A DNA stretch of 64,000 nt from Miscanthus floridulus (taxonomy: Eukaryota > Streptophyta > Magnoliopsida > Poales > Poaceae): NCBI RefSeq assembly GCF_019320115.1, contig NC_089591.1, positions 21,864,502 through 21,928,501 on the forward strand, read 5' to 3'. The notes below the pieces were generated by a model. The model had not been told where the DNA came from. It ran no database searches and worked only from the letters and a program-made list of their open reading frames with translations. Both the position numbers and the translations under genes were made by a program. Shown here one piece after another: positions 21,576 to 33,375 of the stretch; position 1 is the first letter of the stretch; each line of letters opens with the position of its first letter.

Positions 21576-21914
21576 TCAGGATGGGGCGGCGTCGCATACC
21601 TCGAAGACGTTGCGGGTCTTGACGACGACGTCGTACATGTGGACGAGCTTGAGGCGGGCGAAGTCTCGGGGCACGGTGATGAGGTGCACGGTGGAGCGCT
21701 GGTGGAACTGGAGCAGGCAGGGGTCGTAAAGGTAGCGCTCCCAGCCGAGATCGCGGAGCCGCCGCTCCAGCACATCGTACGACGTCACAACCTCCCCGCT
21801 GGGCACGTGCACCAGCACCTTGTTCGGCCGCGACCCGCCGGCGCCGGCGCCGCTGGGCGGGTCGCTGTCCGCACGCCGCACGATCCCGTCCTCGAACACC
21901 CAAACTCCCGACAT
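21576..21914 (-). CDS. FPF1: FLOWERING PROMOTING FACTOR 1-like protein
   Basis: This single-exon ORF of 112 residues has the length and whole-protein pattern of the plant FPF1 family: start MSGVWVFEDGIVRR, then KVLVHVPSGEVVTSYDVLER, LGWERY, LLQFHQRSTVHLI and HMYDVVVKTRNVFEV near the end. FPF1 proteins are small, lack known catalytic domains, and influence flowering time, gibberellin response and root growth; a rice member is RAA1. The central insert rich in Gly, Ser and Ala (about residues 18-28) is where family members vary. The GC-rich codon use differs sharply from the surrounding repeats, as expected for a grass host gene. A TATA box lies about 80 bp upstream of the ATG. Overlapping open frames on both strands here are shadows. 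CACTA insertions flank it on both sides. Confidence 0.93.
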   Translation of the reverse strand: MSGVWVFEDGIVRRADSDPPSGAGAGGSRPNKVLVHVPSGEVVTSYDVLERRLRDLGWERYLYDPCLLQFHQRSTVHLITVPRDFARLKLVHMYDVVVKTRNVFEVCDAAPS

Positions 21915-21991
21915 CGTTTGTTGCTTGCTACAGGAGCTGGATACTGTAGGATATTATTCGGTATGCAAGGAGCAGCAGGATGAGGCAGAGG

Positions 21992-21999
21992 TATATATA
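21992..21999 (-). promoter_or_regulatory. TATA box of the FPF1-like gene
   Basis: TATATATA within GTATATATAC lies 78-85 bp upstream of the ATG at 21914, a normal spacing for a plant promoter with a short leader. Confidence 0.7.
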
Positions 22000-22341
22000 C
22001 TGCGGAAAAGAGGGGAAGATGCTGACGTGAGCGGAGGGAACTGGGCCCACTGCTCGCCCACCGGTTCCATCGGCTAAGGTGGGTCCCGCCGGCTCACCAT
22101 TCTCCATTGGAAGGAGTTGATGTGGGCCCGTCGAATCGTTGGAAGCTTCCGAGCGAAGGCTGCCTCTGCGCCGTTGGATTCAGGAACAAGAGCCCCGATT
22201 TTAAGATTCCGATCCTTTCCCTACTCAAAGCACGGGATAATCTGAGCCGTCAGGATGTGTTATCAAGATGGTGACAGTTACCTGTGTGAGTATTCTTCAG
22301 CTCATGGTAAAGTAGTGCGGGACTCTTATCATGACCCCAAA
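22000..22341 (-). promoter_or_regulatory. Proximal promoter region of the FPF1-like gene
   Basis: GC-rich, repeat-free sequence up to the CACTA-4 insertion point. It contains GGGCCCAC-type elements (CTGGGCCCACTG near 22044 and GTGGGCCC near 22122) resembling the site II motifs bound by TCP factors. CACTA-4 cuts the promoter 427 bp upstream of the ATG. Confidence 0.5.
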
Positions 22342-22599
22342 CACTACTGAAAACGAGATCTTTGCCAAGTACAACTGTTTGGTCGAGTGTCAAAAATCGG
22401 ACACTCAATAAAAACCTTATTTACCGAGTGCCGTACTCGGCAAAGAATTGCACTCGACAAAGAGCTCTTTGCCAAGTGCCGGGCACTCGACAAAAAAGAC
22501 TCTCGGCAAAGGACTTCTTTGCCGAGTGCCACGCTCTCGGCAAAAGCGCGGCACTCGGCATAGGTTGCCCCGCGTAACGGTGTTCGGCCACATCCTTCT

Positions 22600-24030
22600 T
22601 TGCCGAGTGCCTGTTGTTAGGCACTCGGCAAAGAAGGTTTTTTTTAAAAAAATTCTTTGGCGAGTGTCCCAGATCTGCCACTCGGCAAAGATTTTTTTTT
22701 GGAAAATACTTTGCCGAGTGCCCCTGACACAACGCTCGGCAAATATTTTTTTTTCAAAATGTCTTTGCCGAGTGCCCCTGTGAAGGCACTCAGCAAAGAG
22801 GAAATTTTTAAAAAAAAATTCAAAACCCTCTTTGCCGAGTGCCTTATTCTTAGGCACTCGGCAAAGACCCCCTTTGCCGAGTGCCATGTCCCAGCACTCG
22901 GCAAAGTTTTTTTTGTTTTTGGCCTTCAAATTTTTTGTGCAGCCCTTTTAAAGTACCAGGAACTCCTAGTTAGAATTTGGGGATTTTTTGTGGTTTTTTC
23001 ATATATTTAGTTACTTTATTTCGTTTATTTGAATTTTTTTAAAAAATATAAATTTGAACTGCACATGGTACTGAATAATGGAATTTAATGATTCAAAAAA
23101 TGATAGTCATGTTACTGAGTGTAGTGTGAGGCCGTATCCAGGAACGGACCCGAAATTTCGGACATCTTGTTCACAAAACATGACCGTGAACTTGCGTGCG
23201 AAGTATTTTTAAATTCTATAAAAAGCAAACAAAGTCCGAAAATCATGAAACTTGTTGAGATGTCGTGATATCGTATGTGGAGGCTATGATAAAAATTTGA
23301 GAAGGTTTGGTGCACATTGTCACGTACGATGCTTACAAACCAAAACATCTCCACATGTGTACGATATCACGACATCTCAACAAGTTTCATGATTTTCGGA
23401 CTTCGTTTGCTTTTTATAGAATTTAAAAACACTTGGCACGCAAGTTTGCGGTCATGTTTCGTAAACAAGATATCCGAAATTTTGGGTCCGTTCCTAGATA
23501 CGGCCTCACACTACACTTAGTAACATGACTATCATTTTTTGAATCATTAAATTCTATTATTCGTACCACGTGCAGTTCAAATTTATATTTTTCAAAAAAA
23601 TTCAAGTAAACGAAATAAAGTAACTAGATATATCAAAAAGCCACAAAAAATCTACAAATTCTAACTAGGAGTTCCTGGTACTTCAAAAGGGCTGCACAAA
23701 AAAATTGGAGGCCAAAAAAAAACTTTGTTGAGTGCCGAAGTATGGCACTCGGTAAAGGGGGTCTTTGCCAAGTGCCAAGAATAAGACACTCGGCAAAGAG
23801 GGTTTTAAATTTTTTAAAAAAAATTCCTCTTTGCCGAGTGCCTTCACAGGGGACACTCGGCAAAGACATTTCGAAAAAAAAATCTTTGTCGAGTACCGTG
23901 TCAGAGGCACTCGGCAAAGTATTTTCCAAAAAAAACTTTGTCGAGTGCCAGATCTGGGACACTCGGCAAAGAATCTTTTTAAACAAAACCTTCTTTGCTG
24001 AGTGCTAGGCCAGATGACACTCGGCAAAGA
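22600..24030. repeat. Long palindrome at the CACTA-4 5' end, arms of about 0.7 kb
   Basis: Two arms run head to head around a spacer of roughly 65 bases at about 23282-23348. Left-arm landmarks such as TTGTTGAGATGTCGTGATAT (about 23253), AGGAACTCCTAGTTAGAATT (about 22959) and each TTTGCCGAGTGCC unit appear in reverse-complement order in the right arm (about 23370, 23665 and onward). Divergence is scattered, and no large gap was seen. A transcript across it would fold into a long hairpin. Confidence 0.9.
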
Positions 24031-24060
24031 GAGGTTAAAAAATTAAAAAGCCTTTGCTGA

Positions 24061-25469
24061 GTGCTCGATCAGGGCACTCGGCAAAGGGGCGATTTAACCC
24101 CTAGGCCGGCCACACACCCCGCACACACGACACACACATGCGCCACCGCCCGCTCGACCGCGCCACCACTGCCTGCTCACCCGCGTCGCCGCCGCCTGCG
24201 CCGCCCCCGCGCCAGCGCTACCCACGCACCCGCGTGCACATGCCGCCCGCGCACCCACTCGCCCGCACCGCCTGTGTCGCCCGGCCACCCACGCGTCCCG
24301 CACCCTGCCCCCTGACCGTGCCCTGCCCCTGGTCGCGCCCTGTGGACCGCCCGTCCCCGATGCCACCCGTGCCCGACTCCGGTGACCCTGACTCCTGACC
24401 CCGACGCCGCCCACCCCTACCCCCGGCGCCCATCAGGTATGCCTTCTCTCTTGTTGTTGTCGTGGTAGTGATAGTTGTAGTAGTATTAGTTGTACTAGTA
24501 GTGCTAGTGGTAGTAGTAGTATTAGAAGTAGTGGTAGTAGTAGTACAACTAGTGGTAGTAGTAGGTAGTAGTAGTAGAATTAGTGGAAGTAGTAGTAGAA
24601 GTAGTGGTAGTAGTAGTAGTAGTAGAACTAGTGGTAGTAGTTGTAGCAATAGTGGTAGTAGTAGTAGTAGAACTAGTGGTAGTAGTAGTAGCAATAGTGG
24701 AAGTAGTAGTAGAAGTAGTGGTACTACTTGGATATATTCTTCTGCATGGATTGATATCCAAACTACATGGCTTCTCTTGAGACATATGTGCTTTTCGGCC
24801 AACATGCCGTTGTTTTTTGTAGGTTTTGGAAACCTCACCGTGCAGGGGAGGTTCTACCGAATTTTTTTTAAATGACAGTATTTTGTTCCATTTTTGTAGA
24901 GAAGAGCCCGTCGGAGCCGAGTCGGAGTTCCTGTCGCCGTGCCAGTCTGCTTGCACCGTGTCGCCTCGCCACTGCACCGACCCACCATGGCCCCGCTAGC
25001 CTGACTCCGCCACCACCCTAGGTATAACCCCTCTTTCCGTATCATGGTCGTAGATCGCGTAACCCAGTTAGGTGTCTCCCGTTCGAAAGAGATATGGTTG
25101 GAGGTATGCAGATCTTTGCATATCTATGACCGTATCTGTTTCGGATTGTCCATGTTTTTTGGACAGCCCGCGGATGCGTAGATGGGTTAGTTTCCATGGT
25201 CTGCTCTGGTCTGAGACAAAGTTTTGGCATCACCTCCCTGTTGTTCTTCGGATACGCACTCTTCTTTGGTAGGACGTGTATCTGGAGAATAGCGGGGAGG
25301 TGCTGCCGAAATTCTATCTCGGATAGGAGTAGAGCATGGAAACTAACCTCATCTATGCATCCATGGGTGGGATTAGGACCTATCCTTAGCTATTAGATAG
25401 TAGGAACACCATGTAGATGCAATTGATGGTTACATTACTCGCTGATACATATGTTAGAGGATGGATGAC
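24061..25469 (+). other. CACTA-4 leader exons and introns with a TAG-type microsatellite
   Basis: GC-rich leader sequence (24100-24435) ends at a plausible donor (CATCAG|GTATGCC). The following intron holds an imperfect GTA/TAG trinucleotide tract from about 24455 to 24725, which creates Val/Ser-rich open frames on both strands that are not genes. A second GC-rich leader exon (about 24901-25020) lies between TTTTTGTAG and CCCTAG|GTATAA. The rest to 25469 shows no gene. Confidence 0.55.
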
Positions 25470-28400
25470 CATCAGTGGATGTACACGGGCTAGAGAAGTC
25501 AGAGTGATTACACCACAGAATGGATCAACAAGACCGATGCTTTCTTGAACAGTGCATTTGGCAAGGCTGCTAAAGGACATTGCCTAGTTTTGTGTCCCTG
25601 CAGCAAATGTGGAAACAACAGAAGGGTAAACAAGGTGGAAATGAGTAAACATCTTATGAAGAATGGATTTATGCCGAACTACACCTGGTGGGTCCACCAT
25701 GGTGAAGCCCATCGTATGAGAGAGGAGGTGGTGAGACCACAAGTGGAGGCTTTTGATGCTGATGCCGGGGTTGCAGACATGTTAGATGACTTTCACCAAG
25801 GACAGTTCGACGAGGGACGTGAGAAGGAGGAGATGGAGGCAGCCACATAGGCGTTCTATGACATGATGGAGTCAGCATAGAAACCCCTTCATGATTGGTC
25901 AACGGTGTGTTAACAAGATGCCATTAGACGCTTAATGGGGTTGAAGTCTAAGTTAAACTTGAGTGGACCTGGCTTCGATAAGATATTGGCCGTGATTGGC
26001 ACCCTGCTTCCGGAGGGCCACATTCTGCCAAAGACCATGTATGAGTCATAGAAACTCCTTTATGCACTTAAGATGCCGTATGAGCAGATACATGCTTGTC
26101 TAAAGGGGTGCATCCTATTTAGGAAAGAACACAAGCATGCAAAGTTCTATCTAAAGTGTAAATCCTCTAGGTACCTAGAGGTAGACTCTGATGATGGCCA
26201 GAAAAGGCAACTTATGATCCCCGAGAAAATCCTACGGTACCTTCTGTTCCTACTGAGGATCCAACGGCTATACATGACCGCAGAATCCGTGAAACAGATG
26301 ACATGGCACAAAAATGGTAAACGGTACAATTCTAACAAGATGGTACATCCATCCGATGGTGAAGCTTAGATCCGCTTTAATGACAAACATCATGACAAAG
26401 CAGATGAGGCTCATAATGTACATGTCGTGCTAGCAACAGATGGGTTCAATCCTTATGGAATGATGGCTGCCCCATACACATGTTGGCCTATCTTTGTTAT
26501 CCCCCTTAATCTCCCCCTGGTGTCTCCTTTCAATGACATAACGTATTCTTGTAGTTGATAATTCCTAGACACCCAGGGAGTAATATGGGTGTGTTCATGG
26601 AGCCCGTGTTTGATGAATTGGTCCGTGCTTGGGACGAAGGGGTATGGATATACGATCGAGCTACAAAGACAACCTTCAAAATGCACGTTTAGTACCACTA
26701 CTCCCTACATGACTTCTGGCGTATGGGATATTCTGCGCTTGATGTGTTCATGGGAAGTTCCCATGCCCAATATGCAAGGAAGGTGTGAGGTTCATTTGGT
26801 TGCAGAAGGGTGGCAAGTATTCGTCGTTCGACAGACAACGTCAATTCCTACCTCTTGACCATCCATTCAGATAAGACATCAAGAACTTTATGAAAGGTGT
26901 CAAAGTGATAAACCCTGCACCATGGATGATGACTGGTGTCGAGGTTCATGCTCAGATAGATGCTCTCGTGCGCAATGAAGAAGGTGGTTTTGTGGGATAT
27001 GGTGAGCAACATATGTGGACTCATATCTCGGGCATGACGAGGCTCCCATATTTCGATGACCTTCTTCTGCCACATAACATTGATGTAATGCACACTAAAA
27101 AGAATGTCGCCGAGGCACTTTGGGCAACAATCATGGACACTGAAAAGTCTAAGGACAACCCTAAGGCTAGAGTGGACCTGGCAACATTGTGCGATAGACC
27201 AAATCAAGAGATGCAGCCTCCTAGTCGTGGCAATACCTAGAAAAGGCCTAAGGCCAATTTTGTCTTGAAAAAGGACCAAAGGAGGGAAGTACTTGAATGG
27301 ATCTAGATGCTAATGTTCCCTGATGGGTATGCAGTGAATCTAAAGAGGGGAGTGAACTTAGGCACTCTGCGAGTCAACGGGATGAAGAGTCATGACTACC
27401 ACATATGGATTTAGTGGCTTCTTCTGGTGATGGTTTGAGGCTATGTCCTGGAGCATGTCTGGCAAGTGCTGGTAGAGTTGAGCTACTTATTCCACCAGCT
27501 TTGTGCCAAGGAGCTCTCTCAGACTGTGATTGATGACTTGGAAAAAGCGGCACCCGTGTTGCTCTGTAAGTTGGAGAAGATCTTTCCACCCGGCTTCTTC
27601 TTACCGATGTAGCATTTGATTGTGCACCTCCTGTATGAGGGATGGATGGGGGGCCCATGCAAAACCGTTGGTGCTATCCAATCAAGAGATGTCCAAAGAC
27701 TCTTCGCAAAAAATGTAGAAATAAAGCCAAAATTGAGGCTTCTATTGCAGAGGCATACATTCTAGAAGAGGTGTCGAACTTCATAGAGAAATACTACACT
27801 GAGAAACTTCCTAGCGTTTATAATCCACCCCCTCATTACAATGCTGGTGAAAATGAATCGAACCTCAGCCTTTTTCAAGGGCAACTCGGAAGCGCAAGTG
27901 CATCGACCACTAAGCAATTGAAAATGAAGAGTGGCGTAGTATCATGCTATATGTGTTGACCAACCTTGTCGAGGTGAAGCCGTTCATTGGGTAAGTTCTG
28001 AATGAACTTGCTTTATTTCGCTGTATGTCCTTGTTTCTTCGTCCATCCCCCTTGTTTCTCGTTGGTATAGGGAATTTCTTCGTCAATCCTGGCATGGATC
28101 AAGGCAACCTACCCCTGCAAGAAAATGATACCCTTCTTTCATAGGGTGCGGGACTAGGGAGCCCCGATTTTATTTGTTGGTTCAAACAGAAAGCCCAAAC
28201 TAATGCGCCTATAAGTGACGAGCTGAGACAGGTTGTAAATGGCTATGCCGTTAGGGTCAAGTCATTTACCGGTTATGACGTGAATGGATATCGTTTTCAC
28301 ACAGCAAGCTACGAGCAGAGTCGGCCTAATCGAAAAACCACAAACAGCGGAGTTGTTACGCCCGACACTGATGGACTCGACTATTATGGAAGAATTGAAG

Positions 28401-28987
28401 AAATCTACGAACTATCATTCTATGGTTCCAAACCTCTTACTCCTGTCATATTCAAATGCCATTGGTTTCATCCTGGAGTAACGAGATGGACGCCTAAGCT
28501 TGGGCTAGTTGAGATTCGATAGGATTCCATCTATCCAGGAAAAGATGTCTACGTTATGGCTCAACAGGCCATCCAGGTTTATTATACGTCATACACGTGT
28601 AAAGACGCCGAGCATCTTAAGGGTTTTTCTATTGTGCACAAGGTATCGCCACACAGTAAACTATCTGTCCCAAACGATGAAGATTACAACTTCAACCCAA
28701 ACACATATGATGAAGAGTTCTATCAAGAAGAGGGCCTACAAGGGAGGTTTGACATAGACTTAACTGAAGAGATAGGAATGGAAGTAGACAATGAAAGTGA
28801 TAATGACGAGGACGCTGGAGACGAGGTGCGAAATCTGAAGGACATACAAATGCTTGAGCGATTACGTTTAGGCAATGATAATGAAGACAATATTCCTCCT
28901 TCGGATAGTGTTGATGAGTTGGACAATGTTGATAGTGACGATGAGACCTATGATCCAGATAATCTCAATCATGAAGATTATTTCTAA
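25470..28987 (+). pseudogene. CACTA-4 TNPD (TNP2-like) transposase, decayed
   Basis: The family order is present: transposase-associated domain (CPCSKCGNNRRV, WWVHHGE), Transposase_21 (RIQRLYMT, ATDGFNPYGMMAA), a central region with DVMHTKKNVAEALWAT, DUF4218 (LEKIFPPGFFLPM, KAKIEASIAEAYI) and DUF4216 (YYGRIEEIYELSFYG, IFKCHWFHP), ending in an acidic tail with DYF before the stop at 28987. From 25470 to about 26550 one frame is kept but crossed by stops at 25848, 25878, 25908, 26049 and 26367, mostly TAG. Later parts change frame several times (about 26550, 26760, 27650). It cannot encode a working transposase. The plus orientation agrees with the element. Confidence 0.88.
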
Positions 28988-29173
28988 TACATGTTATACT
29001 ATGTTTTTTGTAATTATGTTTTGCTCATTTTTGCAAATATTTATAATACATGTATTACTATGTTTTTTGTAATTATGTTTTGTTCATTTTTGTACCTATT
29101 TCTAATTACGTCTTGTTTTTCTTTTTTATTGCAGGTGATTGAACAAAGATGGCGGGCGACCATTATAGGTCCA

Positions 29174-29565
29174 TGTCGGTGCAAGACCCACGGGATACCC
29201 TACAAGGAAGGGAGAAGATCTAGTCTAACTAGGATTCTTCCCCTGTAATCTTAGTAGTAGTATTATTCTGTAATCCTACTAGGAACTCTCATTGTAAACC
29301 GACTAGGATTCTGACCTCCTGACTATATAAAGGAGGGCAGGGTTCCTAGGGATGCGCAACTTTTACAACACAACATTTTACAATCAATCCAATGCAAAGG
29401 CTAACGTCGACTGGACGTAGGGCTATTACTCGATCATGGTCAAGGGCCCAAACCAGGATAAATCGACTGTCTCTTGTGTTAACCGTCAAGTTCCGCATAC
29501 GCTGAAGCCTAAACATACTATCCTAGGTACCCTCGTGGTAGGCTATTGGTGGTCAAACATCGACA
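29174..29565 (+). repeat. 5' LTR of the Tat-type element
   Basis: 392 bp, TG...CA. A TATA box (TATATAA, 29324-29330) lies 151 bases in, followed by a conserved AAAGGAGGGCAGGG. The GTCCA duplication precedes it. Confidence 0.95.
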
Positions 29566-29566
29566 A

Positions 29567-29586
29567 CTAGCACGCCAGGTAGGGGC
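29567..29586 (+). promoter_or_regulatory. Candidate primer binding site
   Basis: TAGCACGCCAGGTAGGGG lies one or two bases after the LTR. It matches, with transitions, the TGGCGCGCCAGGTAGGGG and TGGCATGCCAGGTAGGGG sites beside two other LTRs in this window. I cannot name the primer tRNA with confidence. Confidence 0.65.
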
Positions 29587-29589
29587 CTT

Positions 29590-31483
29590 TGGCGACTTTG
29601 CATCCGGGAGCTCGACGGACCTCGACAACATGATTTTTTTGAAGGGATCAACCTTCATCTTCGGTTCATGGATCTATAAGGTAGGCGACGATGGCAAGCT
29701 CCAAGGCCGTCTCCTCGAAGAATCAGATCATCTTCAAGACCTTTCCATTTCGGAGATAACGACGGATCAGCTTGCTGGAAGATTCGTGCAGCTCATGATG
29801 TCCAATCCAACTCAGACTTCGTGGCTTCACACATCTGATTCAAACTCAGGCTCCACTTCCGAGACGAGGTCTTATCCGAGTTCTTTCAGAAAACCAAGTT
29901 CTTTTCCGACAAGGCTCCAGAGCATGACATCAACCTATCAAGAATGCAACTCGGAGTACACTCAGAGTATTTTAAAGAAGACGGGTCCTTTTCCGTTCGG
30001 TCTTGGCAACATGGCAACATCTTATCGGGCACAACTCAAAAGATCTCTTAATCCAGTGCTTGGAGTACCACTGATAGGAGCTTAGGAAGGTCTCGTACTA
30101 ACCGTAACATCTCAAGACTACATCATCCACTGGCCAGGTTCTATTCCTAAGGATAGCAGTACCCAGCTAGTTGACACAACAATGACAATAGCTCGACCCT
30201 ACCAAGAAGGAGACTCGATCTGCGACCCTAAAGCCTCTACTGAAGTTATCAACAACTCTGGTAGTACGGAAACCAATGCTGATGATAGAACAACTCACGC
30301 TCAAGAAGTATTCATGATTCGCCATCCTCGATCACCATTGGTCCCCCTAGAAGTGCCCGACGTCAGGTCTTCAGATGAATCTGAGTCCAACATATCAACA
30401 TTTACCCAAGGGCACGATGGTGAGACTGAGAGTTGGAGGCAAGCTAGAGAGAGAAAGAACAAATTGAAACAAGGACATGAATGTTGTGCTAAGCAGTGCA
30501 AGGAAGCTTGGATCAGATATGAGTCAGACCTAGGCGAGTACAATAGAAGAAAATTAGAGCGAGAGGTCGAAGAAGGACAAGCGGTGAATACACCCTATGA
30601 TAAGATCCAACAAGCACTAGAAGAACTCAGGGCGACTTCACATCCCAGTGAAAAACAAGAATAGCTCCGAGACTTCCTCTAATCAGTAGTCCTAAGGATG
30701 CATGATGGAAGGGCCCGCTCAAGACTACCTGACAGGTCAACGTCTCATGAGCAGGAAGATCAAAATCAAAGGAAGTCCGCTTTTGAGAGACTTGGACCAA
30801 GTGAAAGTCACAACAGAGAAAGTAGAAGAAACCATAGTCAAAATGACCGAGTCAAACAACCAAGAAAGGCTAGAAGCAAAGCACCTACTCGGACAGCCAC
30901 ACAAAACTACTCTCACCAAGACAACAGTTGGCAAGAAGGGGACGCTGAATCAGAATACATAGAAGCTAGAACGCACGATAGATTCCCCTATTTTGCAAAC
31001 AGACTTGCTTCAATACGATTGCCTCACAAGTTCAAGCCATCCAACCATTCCAAGTATGATGGCAAGACTGAACCAAGGCAGTGGCTCAGGATTTACTCAC
31101 AATCGATTGAATTGGCCGGAGGAGATGATGACATCAAGACCTTGTTCTTTCCCATGGCCTTAGAAACCATGCCCCTTCAATGGTTTGACAAATTGAATCC
31201 AGGATCAATCAGAAATTGGGAGGACTTGCAAAGAGCTTTCTGTGAAAATTTTGTGGGTATCATTGCACACCCAAACACCCATGCAGAGTTAAAAGGACTC
31301 AAGCAGAAAGGAGGTGAAAGTCTCAGAAATTACTATCGACGATTTGGCGAACTACGAGCTCAAGTACATGACATCACCCAATGAGAAGTAATCAAAGCTT
31401 TCTCTCATGGAATCATGGCTAGGTGGCAATTTTAGGACTTCTGCAAAGAAAACCCAAGAAACAATGAAGAATTCAGATGAATA
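29590..31483 (+). pseudogene. Tat-type gag
   Basis: Gag forms the particle shell. One frame runs through the region, crossed by stops at about 30083, 30662, 31382, 31433 and 31475. The N-terminal part is poorly conserved leader sequence. The capsid-like Retrotrans_gag domain spans about 31000-31400 (FKPSNHSKYDG, then EPRQWLRIY, QWFDKLNPGSI, NYYRRFGELRAQ). A basic, Asn/Gln-rich segment follows. The stops rule out a full-length product. Confidence 0.85.
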
Positions 31484-32652
31484 GTGGAAAAGATGATTAC
31501 TGCAGAGGAAAAGACACGAGAAAGATTCCCAGATAAAAACAACCAAGACAACCTAGACAAGCAAAATCATCAAAACAACAGACATCAGGAAAGAAAACAT
31601 GGACCAGACAACACCGTAGCAGTGACTAACAAATCAAGGAAGTTTTCCAAGCCCAGGAGGTATGACGACATTGAAAACATGTGTTGCATCTTGCACCCCA
31701 AAGGAAATCACACCATCGGAGATTGCTACACCTTCAAAGATCGATACACAAGAAAAGATAGTAAGGAGAATACCAAAGAAGGCAATCAGAAAAAGGAAGA
31801 AGACAACCATGAAGACAAGGAATTCCAAAAATCTAGGGGGACAGTAGCAGTAATCTTTGCTGGGGTTCTAGATTCTAGAAGCAAACATCAAGAAAAGCTA
31901 GCATTACCAACCATCATGGCCGTAGAACCGGCTACACCAAGATATCTCAATTGGTCACAGTATCCAATCCAATTTTCAAGAGAAGACCAATGGACTAGCG
32001 TAGGAAACGCAGGCCATTACCCACTGGTTCTAGATCCAACTACCGCCGGTATGACTGTCACAAAAGTACTAATCGACGGGGGAACCGGACTCAACATCAT
32101 TTTTTAGAAACTCTAAGGAAGATGGGACTACAACTCGCCGGGATGATTACACCAACAAGCACACCTTTTTATGGCATAGTACTAGGCAAGGCAGCAATGC
32201 CACTTGGACAAATCACCCTACCGGTTACTTTTGGGACTCCCTCAAACTACCATACAAAGTTCATCAAGTTTGAAGTTGCGGACTTTGATTCATCATATCA
32301 TGCAATCCTCGGACGCCCAGCACTAGCAAAATTCATGGCGATACCACATTATCCGTACTTGTTGCTTAAGATGCTAGGGCCTAACGGTGTCCTTTCACTT
32401 CGGAGTGATTTGAAGCGCGCTTTTGACTACGATGTTCAAGCAATCCAAATTGTAGCAAAAGCACAGGCCACCGATGGAAGAAAAGAAATAGCCACTATCG
32501 CAGCAGAAATGAGCATAGAAGAGCTAGTGATACCGGCTAAAAAACCCAGCATCCTAGCACCACCAAATGAGGTTGACGTCAAGCAAATCGACTTGGGCAC
32601 CGGTGATCCCTCCAAAACGGCAACCATCAGTGCCCACCTCTCGGCAAAATAG
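31484..32652 (+). pseudogene. Zinc knuckle and aspartic protease region
   Basis: The zinc knuckle is of the C-x2-H-x4-H-x4-C form (CILHPKGNHTIGDC, near 31690), usual for this gypsy group. The protease active-site region is VLIDGGTGLNIIF, ending in a stop at 32105 with a frame change before 32122. The second half of the domain (DSSYHAILGRPALAKF) follows in the next frame, ending at TAG 32650-32652. The break lies immediately after the catalytic loop. Confidence 0.82.
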
Positions 32653-33375
32653 GAACTCATGCTCACCAACTTTCTTCAGGACAACAAAGATATCTTCGCT
32701 TGGAAGTCAGTCGACATGCCAGGGGTCCCAAGAGAGTTGGCTAAGCATAGAATTGATATTAATGAAGGCTCCAAGCCTATGAAGCAACGACTATGACGAT
32801 TCTCACCCGATAAGAAGGAAGCAATTAAAAAAGAAATCACAAAACTAATGGTAGCCGGATTCATCAGAGAAATCCTCCATCTAGATTGGCTAGCAAACCC
32901 AGTTCTAGTATAGAAAAAGAATACGGACAAGTGGCGCATGTGTGTCGACTACAGAGATCTCAACAAACACTGCCCAAAAGATCCATTCGGGCTACCACGC
33001 ATTGATCAGATAGTTGATTCAACAGCAGGATCTGCCCTATTATCCTTCCTTGATTGCTATTTAGGATATCACCAGATCGCATTAAAGGAACAAGACCAGA
33101 GCAAGACATCTTTCATCACTCCATTCAGTGCCTACTGCTACAAAACCATGTCATTTAGACTCAAGAATGTTGGTGCCACTTACCAAAGAGCTATCCAAAC
33201 GTGCCTTGGTGATCAGATCAGCGAAAACGTAGAGGCATACGTGGATGACGTAGTAGTAAAGACAAAGAACCTGAATACACTAATTGAAGACTTAAAGCAA
33301 ACCTTCGAATACCTAAAAAGGTGGAGGTGGAAATTGAACCCAAACAAGTGTGTATTCAGAGTTCCTTCAGGATAA
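32653..33375 (+). pseudogene. Reverse transcriptase
   Basis: This copies the element RNA into DNA. The frame is shared with the protease C-terminus, with stops at about 32794, 32911 and 33373. Conserved blocks are MCVDYRDLNKHCPKDPF, LLSFLDCYLGYHQIAL, TPFSAYCYKTMSFRLKN and the catalytic YVDD in ENVEAYVDDVVVKT. All RT blocks are recognisable, with the aspartates of the palm present. Confidence 0.9.

Noticed and set aside
21445..21903. A 152-residue minus-strand ORF overlapping the FPF1-like gene
   Set aside because: It is the alternative frame of a GC-rich gene. The 21576-21914 frame matches the FPF1 family over its whole length.
22417..24008. Many overlapping ORFs with CRVP/PSA-like repeats in the subterminal array of CACTA-4
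   Set aside because: They are translations of the CTTTGCCGAGTGCC motif in all frames and are not proteins.
24094..24838. Long Val-, Thr- or Arg/Pro-rich open frames on both strands
   Set aside because: They are produced by a GC-rich leader and a TAG/GTA microsatellite and have no domain pattern.
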